Source: Deinococcus hopiensis KR-140 (GTDB lineage: Bacteria; Deinococcota; Deinococci; Deinococcales; Deinococcaceae). Taken from it: 64,000 nucleotides of DNA. The notes beneath the pieces were generated by a model that saw nothing but the letters and a program-made list of their open reading frames with translations, was not told the origin of the DNA and made no database searches. Numbering within the stretch: the first letter of the stretch is position 1; each line of letters starts with the position of its first letter. Below, one piece after another: positions 48,752 through 57,454 of this stretch. The DNA lies in assembly GCA_943327755.2 (NCBI GenBank), contig CALPYF020000004.1, positions 142,835 to 206,834 of the forward strand, written 5' to 3'. The position numbers and the translations under genes are program-made.

Positions 48752-50074
48752 ATGAACAAGACCCTGTCCATCCTGGCACTCACCGGCTCCCTGGTTCTCG
48801 GTGGTCTGGTCGGCTACGACATCCGCGAACGCAGCGCCGATGCCGGGGGCAGCGCGCCGTCCACCCAGGCGGCCCAGACCGCCGGGACCACGGCGTCCGG
48901 CGCGCAGGGGCAGATGGTGCAGACGCTCGCGCAGCCGTACAGCAGCAGCCGCGCCCGCACGGAATCCGAGGCGAACACCGTGCAGGTCGTCAAGGATCGC
49001 CGCGACGGCCTGGTCCTCATCACCGTGAAGGAAGGGGACAACAGCAGTGCCCAGGCGCAGCTGCGTCAGCGGCTCCAGCAGCAGCTGCCCTTCGATTTCG
49101 GCCTGCCGGACGGCGGCGGGCAGGATCAGGGCGCGACCGCCACCGGCAGCGGTTTCTTCGTGACGTCCGGCGGGGACATCATCACGAACAATCACGTGGT
49201 CGAGGGAGCCAGCGAGATCACCGTGCACCTGCACGGCAACACCAAGGGGTACAAGGCCCGGGTCGTGGCCCGCGCGCCCGACTTCGATCTGGCGCTCATC
49301 CGGGTCGAGGGCGTGCCCGCCAGTGAGATCAAGCCACTGCCACTGGGCAACAGTGACCAGCTGGACGTGGGCCTGAAGGCCATCGCCATGGGCGCGCCGT
49401 TCGGACTGGATTTCAGTGTCTCCGAGGGCATCATCAGCAGCCTGGAACGCAAGGTCGCGGTCGGGACCAAGGGCGTGGAACAGAGCGTCATACAGACGGA
49501 CGCGGCCATCAACCCCGGCAACAGTGGCGGCCCGCTGATGAACAGCGCCGGGCAGGTCATCGGCGTGAACACCCAGATCCTCACGGGCGGTATCGGGCAG
49601 AGCGCCGGGGTGGGCTTCGCGATTCCCGTGAACACCGTCAAGAAGCTCCTGCCGGAGTTGCAGGCCGGGAAGGGCGGCGTGATCCAGACGCCCAGCCTGG
49701 GCGTGGGCATCGGGGACGTGGCCAGCCTCAGCGCCGCCGAGCGCAAGCAGGCGAAACTGCCCGAGCAGGGCGTCCTGATCGGCCGGGTGTACCAGGGCAG
49801 TCCCGCCGCCGCCGCCGGATTGAGGGGCAGCCGCACCCTGATCGACGATTCCACCGGGCAGCGCACCACCCAGCCCGGGGACGTGATCACCGCCGTGGAC
49901 GGCCAGCCCATCACGGACGTGGAGCAGCTGCCGCAGCAGATCATCAGCCGCAAGATCGGCGAGACCGTCACCCTCACGGTCGTCCGGGACGGGCAGTCGC
50001 GGGACGTGAAGGTCACCCTGAAGGCCTTCGATCTGGCGGCGGCGGCGCAGCGGGAGGACGCGCAGGGTCAGTAA
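48752..50074 (+). CDS. HtrA/DegP-family serine protease, membrane anchored
   Basis: 440 aa. N-terminal anchor/signal (ILALTGSLVLGGLVGY), a Ser/Thr/Gln-rich linker to about residue 120, trypsin-like domain with His in TNNHVVEGA, Asp in DFDLALIRV and Ser in NPGNSGGPL, and one C-terminal PDZ domain (LGVGIGDVASL ... GDVITAVDGQPITDVEQL). Degrades or refolds damaged envelope proteins. Possibly stress-inducible, but the upstream 170 bp shows no clear promoter. Confidence 0.95.
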   Translation: MNKTLSILALTGSLVLGGLVGYDIRERSADAGGSAPSTQAAQTAGTTASGAQGQMVQTLAQPYSSSRARTESEANTVQVVKDRRDGLVLITVKEGDNSSAQAQLRQRLQQQLPFDFGLPDGGGQDQGATATGSGFFVTSGGDIITNNHVVEGASEITVHLHGNTKGYKARVVARAPDFDLALIRVEGVPASEIKPLPLGNSDQLDVGLKAIAMGAPFGLDFSVSEGIISSLERKVAVGTKGVEQSVIQTDAAINPGNSGGPLMNSAGQVIGVNTQILTGGIGQSAGVGFAIPVNTVKKLLPELQAGKGGVIQTPSLGVGIGDVASLSAAERKQAKLPEQGVLIGRVYQGSPAAAAGLRGSRTLIDDSTGQRTTQPGDVITAVDGQPITDVEQLPQQIISRKIGETVTLTVVRDGQSRDVKVTLKAFDLAAAAQREDAQGQ

Positions 50075-50097
50075 GGCGTCCGGCAACAGGGCCGGGT

Positions 50098-50133
50098 GAA
50101 CGCGGCTGCTCCAGTGATGGGGCCGCCGCGTTC
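50098..50133 (+). terminator. hairpin after HtrA
   Basis: GAACGCGGC and GCCGCGTTC are perfect 9-bp arms separated by 18 nt, 24 nt past the stop codon. Confidence 0.5.
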
Positions 50134-50389
50134 GTCTGTCCTGTTAACTTGCCACCCCAAGACCTGTCGGAGGGAGGATGCACGACGTCGCAGCCGTTGC
50201 CCGGCTGAGGTGCAGCGGGGGCAGGACCTGGGTGGAGGGTGATGAGGTGTCCGGCCTGTCTGGGCACATGAGGGCCGTGAGGGGTGCGCGGCTATGCCGG
50301 GAACGGTGTGGGACTGTACTATTTGACCTGTTAACTGGAATCACTTCCACTCTCGTTCCACGACCGTTCCACCGGAGGAGTCCCCTTTC
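50134..50389 (+). promoter_or_regulatory. upstream region of malQ
   Basis: With the hairpin before it, this makes a 315-bp gap between HtrA and malQ. A local AT-rich stretch (about 50310-50350) contains TACTAT and TTGACC-like hexamers and is the likely malQ promoter, giving a leader of some 50-60 nt that ends in a GGAGGAG ribosome site. No operator can be assigned. Confidence 0.35.
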
Positions 50390-51892
50390 ATGACCATCCC
50401 ACGCTCCAGCGGCATCCTGCTGCACCCCACCAGCCTCCCCGGCCCGTTCGGTATCGGCGAACTGGGCGCCTCCGCCCGCGCCTTCGTCGACTGGCTCGCC
50501 CTGGCCGGCCAGAAATACTGGCAGGTCATGCCCCTGGGTCCCACCGGCTACGGCGACAGCCCCTACCAGGCGTTCAGCGCCTTCGCCGGGAACCCCTACC
50601 TGATCGACCTGAACGCCCTGCGCGAACACGGCCTGCTGAGCGACACCGAATTCAACGTCCTGCCCGAATTCAACCCGGGCAAGGTCGACTTCGGCCAGCA
50701 GTACGTGTGGCGCAACCAGATGCTCGAACGCGCCTACGCCCGCTACGCCTTCGGGGACGCCCAGCACCTCAAGCCCGACTTCGACGCCTTCAAGGCCGAG
50801 GAAGCCGACTGGCTGGACGACTACGCGCTGTTCATGGCCCTGAAGAACGCCCACGGCGGCCTCCCCTGGAACGCCTGGGAGGCCGGCACCCGCGACCGGG
50901 ACCCCAAGGCGCTGGCCAGCGCCCGCACCCGCCTGAAAGAAGACATCGAACGGGTCAAGTTCATCCAGTTCCTGTTCTTCCGCCAGTGGACGGTCCTGCG
51001 CCGCTATGCCGCCGAGAAGGGCATCGAGATCATCGGAGATATCCCGATCTTCGTCGCCATGGACAGTAGCGACGCCTGGGCCAACCGCGAGCAGTTCTAC
51101 TTCGACGACCAGGGCCAGCCCACCGTCGTCGCGGGCGTCCCGCCGGACTACTTCAGTGAGACCGGCCAGCTGTGGGGCAACCCCCTGTACAACTGGGACG
51201 TCATGGATAAAGACGGCTACCAGTGGTGGATCAAGCGCTTCCAGGGCAGCCTGAAACTGTTCGACGTGATCCGCATCGACCACTTCCGGGGCTTCGCGGC
51301 CTCCTGGGAGATCCCGTTCCCCGCCGAGACCGCCATTCACGGCCAGTGGGTCCCTGCCAGGGGGCACGAGATGTTCGAGGCCGTGCGCAAGGCCCTGGGC
51401 AACCTGCCGATCATCGCCGAGGACCTGGGTGTCATCACGCCCGACGTGGAGAAACTCCGCGACGACTTCGAGTTCCCTGGCATGGCTGTCCTGCAGTTCG
51501 CGTTCGGCGGCGGGGACTTCAGCGTGAACGACTTCCTGCCGCACAACCTGCGTGAGAATCAGGTCGTGTACACCGGCACGCACGACAACGACACCACGCG
51601 TGGCTGGTGGTGGAACGCCGACGAACTCGAACGGCACAACTTCCGCGTGTACACCAGCAGCGACCCCACCGAGGAGACCTTCGCGTGGCAGCTGACCCGC
51701 ATGGCCTTCGAGAGCCGCGCGAACCTCGCCGTCGTGCCCCTCCAGGACGTCATGAACCTCGGGACCGAGGCCCGCATGAACCTGCCCGGCACCACCGGCG
51801 ACCACAACTGGACGTGGCGGTACCTCGCCGCCGACCTGCGCCCCGACCTCGCGCAGAAGGTCCGCGAGTTGACCGAGGCGACCGGCCGGTAA
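50390..51892 (+). CDS. malQ: 4-alpha-glucanotransferase (amylomaltase)
   Basis: 500 aa, the size of Thermus amylomaltase. GH77 features: LHPTSLPGPFGIGELG, QVMPLGPTGYGDSPYQ, RIDHFRGF (catalytic Asp nucleophile), AEDLGVITPDV (acid/base Glu) and THDNDTTRGWW. Transfers maltodextrin chains and supports glycogen/maltose metabolism in the cytoplasm. Strong GGAGGAG site, so unlike many neighbours it is leadered. Confidence 0.97.
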   Translation: MTIPRSSGILLHPTSLPGPFGIGELGASARAFVDWLALAGQKYWQVMPLGPTGYGDSPYQAFSAFAGNPYLIDLNALREHGLLSDTEFNVLPEFNPGKVDFGQQYVWRNQMLERAYARYAFGDAQHLKPDFDAFKAEEADWLDDYALFMALKNAHGGLPWNAWEAGTRDRDPKALASARTRLKEDIERVKFIQFLFFRQWTVLRRYAAEKGIEIIGDIPIFVAMDSSDAWANREQFYFDDQGQPTVVAGVPPDYFSETGQLWGNPLYNWDVMDKDGYQWWIKRFQGSLKLFDVIRIDHFRGFAASWEIPFPAETAIHGQWVPARGHEMFEAVRKALGNLPIIAEDLGVITPDVEKLRDDFEFPGMAVLQFAFGGGDFSVNDFLPHNLRENQVVYTGTHDNDTTRGWWWNADELERHNFRVYTSSDPTEETFAWQLTRMAFESRANLAVVPLQDVMNLGTEARMNLPGTTGDHNWTWRYLAADLRPDLAQKVRELTEATGR

Positions 51893-51908
51893 GCACCGTC
51901 AGGCGTTG

Positions 51909-51960
51909 ACGGTCGATGGTTGATAGAGGGTCGCCGGACCGCCTATCAACCATCGACCGT
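51909..51960. repeat. 18-bp perfect inverted repeat between malQ and the adenosyltransferase
   Basis: ACGGTCGATGGTTGATAG (51909-51926) and its exact inverse (51943-51960), loop 16 nt. Shares the GATGGTTGAT core with the repeat at 63270-63308. May act as the malQ terminator; it ends 12 nt before the next -10. Confidence 0.6.
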
Positions 51961-51984
51961 TCACCATCCACTACCCTGTGGGGC

Positions 51985-52542
51985 ATGAAGCTCTACACGA
52001 AGACCGGGGACGGCGGCACGACCGGCCTGTACGGCGCGGACCGCGTCAGCAAGGCGAACATCCGCGTGGAAGCGTACGGCACCGTCGACGAACTGAACAG
52101 CGCCATCGGACTGGCCCGCGCGCACGGCCCCAGCCAGGAGATGGACGCCGACCTCGAATACCTCCAGAACGCGCTGTTCGACGTCGGCGCCGACCTCGCC
52201 ACCCGTAACGGCACCACCTACGAGCGCAAGCTCAGCCGCATGGACGAGCAGGACGTGACGTTCCTCGAGGCGATGATCGACCGCTACCAGGAGAGCGCCC
52301 CGCCCTTCACGGGCTTCATTCACCCCGGCGGCACCCCGGTCGCCGCAAGCCTGCATGTGGCCCGCACCGTCGCCCGCCGTGCCGAACGCGAGGTGATCCG
52401 CCTGCTGCACGAGGAGGACGCCAACGCCCACGTGCAGGTGTACCTGAACCGCCTGTCCGACCTGCTGTTCGTCATGGCCCGCGCCGCGAACCAGGCCGCC
52501 GGGATCGGGGAACACGCGTGGCTGGTCAAGGGCCGCCGCTGA
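51985..52542 (+). CDS. cob(I)alamin adenosyltransferase, PduO type
   Basis: 185 aa. Converts cob(I)alamin and ATP to adenosylcobalamin. ATP-binding start YTKTGDGGTTGLYG, VEAYGTVDELNSAIGLAR, FTGFIHPGGTPVAASLHVARTVARRAERE and NRLSDLLFVMAR are PduO hallmarks. ATG 51985 is 7 nt after TACCCT (51972-51977), so leaderless; an in-frame start at 51916 would be upstream of that promoter. Its product is the cofactor of CarH-type regulators and of the MeaB-served mutase. Confidence 0.94.
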   Translation: MKLYTKTGDGGTTGLYGADRVSKANIRVEAYGTVDELNSAIGLARAHGPSQEMDADLEYLQNALFDVGADLATRNGTTYERKLSRMDEQDVTFLEAMIDRYQESAPPFTGFIHPGGTPVAASLHVARTVARRAEREVIRLLHEEDANAHVQVYLNRLSDLLFVMARAANQAAGIGEHAWLVKGRR

Positions 52543-52553
52543 GACAGTGAATA

Positions 52554-52589
52554 GAAGGGGGCGACGCGCGTGTGCCGTCGCCCCCCTTC
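52554..52589. terminator. bidirectional terminator hairpin
   Basis: GGGGGCGACG (52557-52566) pairs perfectly with CGTCGCCCCC, with outer GAA/TTC after a one-base bulge; it separates convergent genes. Confidence 0.65.
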
Positions 52590-52598
52590 GTCATGCCC

Positions 52599-53408
52599 TT
52601 ACTCCAGTGCCTTGCCGCAGTGTGGGCAGCAGGCCGCGGCCGTTTCCTGCTGGCGCAGGCGGGAGAGTTCCTCGGCGAAGCCGCTGGCGATCATGCCCGC
52701 CGGAAGGGCCACCATGCCCACCCCGAACAGCATGATCAGCCCGGCGGCCGCCTTGCCCAGGGGCGTGGCGGGGTACACGTCCCCGTATCCGGTGGTGGTC
52801 AGGGTCACGACCGCCCACCACAGCGCCTGCGGGATGCTCTCGAAGCCCTTGGTGCCCGCGCTGGATTCCACCTGATACAGCAGGCTGGCGGCGATGAACA
52901 CGAGGACCAGCACGATCAGCACGGTGGAGAGCAGTTCTCCGGCGCGCTGGCGGATGACCCGCCCGATGAGTTGCAGCGAGTCCGAGTAGCGGCCCAGCTT
53001 GAGCAGGCTCAGGAGTTTCAGGAGGCGCAGGCCGCGCAGGCTGGCCAGGGCGGTCGTGGCAGGCACCATGAGCGAGATCAGGACCAGCAGGTCGATCAGC
53101 GGGAGCGGCGAGGTCGCGTAGCGCAGGTACGACCGGACGCGGCCGTCCGCGCCGGGGCGCAGGGGCGTGACGTACAGCCGCCCCAGGTACTCCAGGCCGA
53201 ACACGAAGGCGCACACGTAATCGAAGACGCGGATGGCCCGGCCGTACTCGCGCTGCACCTCGGGGACCGTGCCCGCGATGGTCACGGCGATGGTCAGCAG
53301 GATGAGCGTGACGAGCAGCGCATTGAAGGCCCGTTCGGCAGGGCCCGCGCCGTCGCTGGGGTCCAGGAACGAGTGCAGTTTCTCCCGGAAGGAGGGTGGC
53401 GCGCTCAT
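52599..53408 (-). CDS. voltage-gated-type potassium channel with zinc-ribbon tail
   Basis: 269 aa. Six helices: an S4-like segment with regularly spaced Arg/Lys (LRGLRLLKLLSLLKLGR), a pore with selectivity filter TTTGYGDVYP, and a C-terminal CCPHCGKAL zinc-knuckle-like pair. Forms a tetrameric K+ channel. The cysteine tail, unusual in Kv-like channels, might sense metal or redox. ATG overlaps the stop of the upstream gene (ATGA), the last gene of a five-gene minus-strand operon. Confidence 0.87.
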   Translation of the reverse strand: MSAPPSFREKLHSFLDPSDGAGPAERAFNALLVTLILLTIAVTIAGTVPEVQREYGRAIRVFDYVCAFVFGLEYLGRLYVTPLRPGADGRVRSYLRYATSPLPLIDLLVLISLMVPATTALASLRGLRLLKLLSLLKLGRYSDSLQLIGRVIRQRAGELLSTVLIVLVLVFIAASLLYQVESSAGTKGFESIPQALWWAVVTLTTTGYGDVYPATPLGKAAAGLIMLFGVGMVALPAGMIASGFAEELSRLRQQETAAACCPHCGKALE

Positions 53409-54568
53409 CCCGGCAGCACCACGTGCGGGGCGAACGTGGCGCGGTTGTCGGTCACGCGCGAGCGGCCCTCGCGGATGCCCAGGCCGCACACCTCACTCCC
53501 GGCGATCCACACGCCCAGCACCGGGTAACGCGGGCCGTCCGGGGCGTGCGCGGTGGGCAGTTCGGTGTACGCCTGCTCGACCACGGGCAGGTCCGCGTAC
53601 GCGCCGGGCGTGCTCTCCTGGCCGGGCAGCTGCACGTTCTGGCCCTCGCGGGAGAACAGCGGCTTGCGCACCACGTCCGCGCCCAGTGCGCCGGGCGTGA
53701 GCGTGGCGGGCAGCAGGTTCGGGTGGCCGGGGTTCAGCTCATGCAGCAGCGCCAGCAGGCCCTTGCTGCCGGTAGCGGCCTTCCACAGCGGCTCGATGAA
53801 GCGCGTGCCGGTGCTCGCCAGGAACGCCGAGTCGCGGGACTCCCACGCGAACTCGAACGGCCACAGCCACATCAGCTGCCGGATGGGCAGACTCCAGCTG
53901 TCCAGCAGGTACGCCTCCGTCGGGCTGGTCCCCAACTCCTCGGTGAAGATGAACGACGTGCGCAGTCCCGCCGCCCCGGCCAGTTCCCGCAGGTACGTGA
54001 CGGTCGCGGCGTCCTCGTCCACGCGGGCGCTGCTGAAGGCCACCTCGGTCAGGCCCCGCGCAGCCTTCAGGTGCGCCCACTGCTCGGTCAGGCCCTCATG
54101 GATGGTGTTCCACTGCGTCGCCCCGGCCGGCAGCTCACCACGCGCCTGCTGATCTTCGAGCCACTGCCACTGACTGACCGCCGCCTCCAGCAGACTGGTG
54201 GGCGTCTGCGCGTTCACCTCCAGCAGCTTCACGCCCCCGCGCCCGTCGTAGGCGAGGTCCAGGCGCATGTACACCGTCGGGTCGTCCCCCTCCCAGGAGT
54301 CCCGCACGGCGCTGTGCAGGAACGCGGGGATGCCGAGTTCCGCCAGCCGCCCGCGCTCGATGGCGTGCCCGGTCGCCTCCAGCACCAGATTCGTGAGGTC
54401 CTGACTGGCTGCGCGCAGGTGCTCGATCTGCGCGGGCGTGAAGGCGTAGTACCCGTCCTCGCTCCAGTAGGGCACCGGATGTTCGGGCGTGGGCGCGAAC
54501 CACGTGAAGCCCACCTCGCGCAGCCGCGCCTCCCAGTCCGGGCGGGGGGTGACGGTGCGCCGGATCAT
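53405..54568 (-). CDS. glutathionylspermidine synthase-family ATP-grasp protein (YgiC/YjfC-like)
   Basis: 387 aa. MRLDLAYDGRGGVKLLEVNAQTPTSLLEAAVSQWQW and LLDSWSLPIRQLMWLWPFEFAW, plus ESTPGAYADLPVVEQAY, are typical of the C-terminal synthetase domain of glutathionylspermidine synthase, as in YgiC/YjfC. Deinococcus is not known to make glutathione, so the true ligated substrates are uncertain. Overlaps both neighbours by 4 nt. In proteobacteria YgiC pairs with lipoprotein YgiB; here two small lipoproteins precede it. Confidence 0.85.
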   Translation of the reverse strand: MIRRTVTPRPDWEARLREVGFTWFAPTPEHPVPYWSEDGYYAFTPAQIEHLRAASQDLTNLVLEATGHAIERGRLAELGIPAFLHSAVRDSWEGDDPTVYMRLDLAYDGRGGVKLLEVNAQTPTSLLEAAVSQWQWLEDQQARGELPAGATQWNTIHEGLTEQWAHLKAARGLTEVAFSSARVDEDAATVTYLRELAGAAGLRTSFIFTEELGTSPTEAYLLDSWSLPIRQLMWLWPFEFAWESRDSAFLASTGTRFIEPLWKAATGSKGLLALLHELNPGHPNLLPATLTPGALGADVVRKPLFSREGQNVQLPGQESTPGAYADLPVVEQAYTELPTAHAPDGPRYPVLGVWIAGSEVCGLGIREGRSRVTDNRATFAPHVVLPG

Positions 54569-55008
54569 CCGCCGGACCCGCTGCCGGTGCTGCTCGCGCG
54601 GGCCGAGGTGGTGAACCCACCCCGCGCCACGCTGGACGCCGCATTCATGGAAGTCCGGGCCGACGTTGCCCGGGCGACTGGACGGCTGGAGGAGGTGGAC
54701 GTGGAGCGGGTGGCCGCCCGGGCCGCGACGCCCGCCACGACTGCCCCGGCCACCCTGCTGGTCGCGCTCTTCTTCCCGGACTTCAGTTTGCCGCTGTCGT
54801 GGTCGCAGTCGATCTCGCCGTCGAGTTCGAGTTCACAGCCGTCCGGGACGGTCTGAGCCTGAACGGTCTGCGCGGGGGCACCGGTCGAGCCGAGTGCGCC
54901 GTACTGCGCGTAGGGCTGGTTCACCGCCTGCGCGGGCTGGTTCGCGCACGACGCGATCAGGGCGGGAAGGACAGCGGTCATCAGGGGCAGGCTGAATTCT
55001 TTGGGCAT
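54565..55008 (-). CDS. small lipoprotein, Ser/Arg-rich tail
   Basis: 147 aa. Lipobox LIASC at residues 17-21 after MPKEFSLPLMTAVLPA, then a low-complexity region with DGCELELDGEIDCDHDSG (two Cys) and a Ser/Ala/Arg/Gly tail ending GSGSGG. Its signal resembles that of the neighbouring lipoprotein, suggesting a local duplication. Its stop overlaps the synthetase start (ATGA). Probably a surface partner of the ligase (inference). Confidence 0.6.
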   Translation of the reverse strand: MPKEFSLPLMTAVLPALIASCANQPAQAVNQPYAQYGALGSTGAPAQTVQAQTVPDGCELELDGEIDCDHDSGKLKSGKKSATSRVAGAVVAGVAARAATRSTSTSSSRPVARATSARTSMNAASSVARGGFTTSARASSTGSGSGG

Positions 55009-55072
55009 GGGGGCTCCGGCGCGCGCCGGCAGAGGAGCGCGCAAAGAACGAGTGGGACGGGTGGACGGAGAT

Positions 55073-55441
55073 TCAGCCGCCGAAGCTGCCCGAGCGGCTG
55101 CCGGACATGAAGCCCCCCCGGCTGACGGGCGCCTTGAAGTTGCCGTACGAGCCGCGCTTGCTGTCGTAGGTCAGGCCCGCGCCGGACACCTTGCCCAGGC
55201 GGTCGTAGCCGACGTAGCGGGTGGTGCCGCTCACGACCCGCACGTACGGGCCGTAGTAGCCGCCGCCCGTGCGGTACACGCAGGGGTTGCTCAGGCCCCG
55301 GTCGATCAGGACGCGGTTGGCGATCAGGCACTGCTCGTAGCTGCTGTACGTGGTGCGGGAATACCGGTCCAGATCGTTCCCGCAGGAGGCCAGCAGGGCG
55401 GGCAGCGCCGCCAGCAGTGGCAGGGTGAAGGACTTGCTCAT
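55073..55441 (-). CDS. small lipoprotein, YgiB/DUF1190-like
   Basis: 122 aa. Signal with lipobox LLASC at residues 16-20, then YSSYEQCLIANRVL and a Gly/Tyr/Ser-rich tail (GGGYYGPYVRVV ... MSGSRSGSFGG), which recalls the DUF1190/YgiB family that partners YgiC. Similarity is weak. ATG overlaps the MocR stop by 4 nt; it heads the effector part of the operon. Confidence 0.55.
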   Translation of the reverse strand: MSKSFTLPLLAALPALLASCGNDLDRYSRTTYSSYEQCLIANRVLIDRGLSNPCVYRTGGGYYGPYVRVVSGTTRYVGYDRLGKVSGAGLTYDSKRGSYGNFKAPVSRGGFMSGSRSGSFGG

Positions 55442-56967
55442 GCGTCAGAGTACGGCGCGATCCCCGCGCGGGTTGCACACCTTCGCACGGCGCCCGCGAT
55501 CACCCGCCCACCCGCCGCCGCCTGCGCCGCGCTGAGGCCCCCGTGCCCCAGCAGCAGCGCGTTCGGGGCGTCGCCCAGCGTGTACGTGTCCAGGGTGGTC
55601 ACGTGAACGCCCTGCGCGGCCAGTTCGGCGGCCACGTCCCGCGCCGGGATCGCCGGGTGGAGGTGCAGGCAGACGTGCAGGCCCGCCTCGATGCCGCCCA
55701 GGTGCGCCAGTCCGTCCAGGCCGTTCAGCGTCCCCGTCAGCGCCGCGCGGACCTGCGCGTGCCAGCGGCGCGAGCGGCGGATGTGCCGGTCCACGTGCCC
55801 GCCGGTCAGCAGGTGCGTCAGGGCCGCCTGCACCTGCACGGGCGGCCCGAAGTCCAGCAGCGTCCGCGCCCGCACCAGCCGCGACAGCAGTGGCGGGGCG
55901 GCCACCACGAACCCCGTCCGCACCGAGGGAGTCAGGACCTTGCTCAGCGTGCCCAGGTACATCACCCGGCCCCCCGCGCCCGTCTGCGCGGCCAGCGCGG
56001 CCAGGGGTGGCAGGGGAGGCGCGCCGTAGCGGAACTCGCCGTCGTAGTCGTCCTCGACGATCAGCGCGTCGTGCCGCGCCGCCCACTCCAGCAGCGCCAG
56101 CCGCCGGGACAGGCACATGCGGCCCCCCAACGGGAACTGGTGGCTGGGCGTCACGTACACCAGCCGCGCGGCGGGCGTGTCCGCGTTCACAATCAGGCCG
56201 TCGCCGTCCACCGGGACGGGGACGACCTCGTGCCCGGCGTCCAGCAGCACCTGCCGCGCCGCGCGGTACCCCGGATTCTCCATCAGCACCCGCGACCCCG
56301 GCGGCAGCACCGAGCGCACGATCAGGTTCAGGGCGTGCAGCGTTCCGCCCGTCACCAGCACGTCCTCGGGCTGCGCGCCCAGCCCGCGCTGTCGTCCCAC
56401 GAACGCCGCCAGGGCCGCCCGCAGCCGGTGCTCGCCCGCCGGGTCGGCATAGTCCCCGCTGACGGGTTCGCGGGCCGCGTCCGACCAGGCCTGCCGCCAC
56501 GCCCGCAGGTCCAGGGTGGCGGTGCCGGTCACGCCCACCCGGAAGTCCAGCCCTGGCCGCGTGCCCGGACCGTCCACCGGCAGCGGAGGGATGCCCGGGA
56601 GCCACGCGGGAACACCTGCTGCACCTGTTGGGGCGTCCGGGGCGGGTGCGGGTGTCTCGTCGCGCACGCGGGTGCCGCGTCCCACCAGAGATTGCGCCGT
56701 TCCGTCCGCGAGCAGTTCCGCGTACGCCGTCTCCACGACGCCCCGCGTGACGCCCAGCGTGCGGGCCAGCGTGCGCGTGCCGGGCAGCGGCGTGCCGCCC
56801 GGCAGCAGCCCCGACAGGACCGCCTCGCGGATCTGCCGCGCGAGCTGCGCGTGCAGCGCCTCGGTGTAGTCGCGGCGTAGCTCCAGCGGGAAGGGCAGCT
56901 CGTCCGTCCGGGCCGTCAGTGGCCCCCGGGTATCAGCAGGAAGTGGAGCTTTCAGGGGGGCCACCAT
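55438..56967 (-). CDS. MocR/PdxR-type GntR regulator with aminotransferase domain
   Basis: 509 aa. N-terminal GntR winged helix (LHAQLARQIREAVLSGLLPGGTPLPG ... LGVTRGVVETAYAEL) fused to a type I aminotransferase fold: VYVTPSHQFPLGG, IVEDDYDGEFRYGA and the PLP lysine in YLGTLSKVLTPSVR. MocR proteins sense PLP or amino compounds; PdxR controls B6 synthesis, but no pdx genes are here. First gene of the lipoprotein/ligase/channel operon and divergent from a GNAT gene with an 18-bp gap. Confidence 0.88.
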   Translation of the reverse strand: MVAPLKAPLPADTRGPLTARTDELPFPLELRRDYTEALHAQLARQIREAVLSGLLPGGTPLPGTRTLARTLGVTRGVVETAYAELLADGTAQSLVGRGTRVRDETPAPAPDAPTGAAGVPAWLPGIPPLPVDGPGTRPGLDFRVGVTGTATLDLRAWRQAWSDAAREPVSGDYADPAGEHRLRAALAAFVGRQRGLGAQPEDVLVTGGTLHALNLIVRSVLPPGSRVLMENPGYRAARQVLLDAGHEVVPVPVDGDGLIVNADTPAARLVYVTPSHQFPLGGRMCLSRRLALLEWAARHDALIVEDDYDGEFRYGAPPLPPLAALAAQTGAGGRVMYLGTLSKVLTPSVRTGFVVAAPPLLSRLVRARTLLDFGPPVQVQAALTHLLTGGHVDRHIRRSRRWHAQVRAALTGTLNGLDGLAHLGGIEAGLHVCLHLHPAIPARDVAAELAAQGVHVTTLDTYTLGDAPNALLLGHGGLSAAQAAAGGRVIAGAVRRCATRAGIAPYSDA

Positions 56968-56985
56968 GCCCCGTAGTGTACGCCC
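56968..56985. promoter_or_regulatory. superimposed divergent -10 elements
   Basis: The 7-nt stretch TAGTGTA carries a plus-strand -10 (TAGTGT, 6 nt before the GNAT ATG at 56986) and a minus-strand -10 (TACACT, 7 nt before the mocR ATG at 56967). Five bases are shared, so the two leaderless transcripts should be mutually exclusive and MocR bound here would control both. Confidence 0.6.
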
Positions 56986-57453
56986 ATGACCGAGCCCCGT
57001 GACCTCCGCCCCATCCCGCCCGCGCAGGCCGAGCTGGCCCTCCCGGCCCTGCGCGCGCTGCGGCTCGACTCGCCCCACACCGCCACGCCCGACGCCCTGC
57101 GCGCCTTTCTGAACACGACCGGCCCCGAGGGCTACGCGCTGGTCGGCGCGTTCGAACCGGGCCGCGAGGAGGCCGCCGCCGTCGCCCGATACTGCGTCAT
57201 GCACCTGCTGCATGCCGGGCGCACCCTGTACGTGGACGACCTGAGCACCCTGCTCGGCGCCCGTGGACGCGGTCACGCCCGCGCGCTCCTGCACTGGCTG
57301 AAGGGCCGCGCCCGCGAACTGGATTGCGCGGCGCTGCACCTCGACTCCGGGGTGGGGGAGACGCGCTTTACGGCCCACCGCCTCCACCATCGCGCCGGAA
57401 TGAACGTCACCGCGCACCACTTCAGCCTCCCGCTGGGTCGGGGGACCGCATGA
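56986..57453 (+). CDS. GNAT-family acetyltransferase
   Basis: 155 aa. RPIPPAQAELALPALRAL, TLYVDDLSTLLGARGRGHARALLHWLKGRARE (acetyl-CoA loop with GxGxA-like GARGRGHA) and LDSGVGETRFTAHRLHHRAGMN are GNAT features. Substrate unknown. Divergent from the MocR regulator, which may control it. Followed by the repeat copy A. Confidence 0.86.
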   Translation: MTEPRDLRPIPPAQAELALPALRALRLDSPHTATPDALRAFLNTTGPEGYALVGAFEPGREEAAAVARYCVMHLLHAGRTLYVDDLSTLLGARGRGHARALLHWLKGRARELDCAALHLDSGVGETRFTAHRLHHRAGMNVTAHHFSLPLGRGTA

Positions 57454-57454
57454 C

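Noticed and set aside
50178..50393. 71-codon plus-strand frame before malQ
   Set aside because: Overlaps the malQ ribosome site and start, and covers the probable malQ promoter; no motif.
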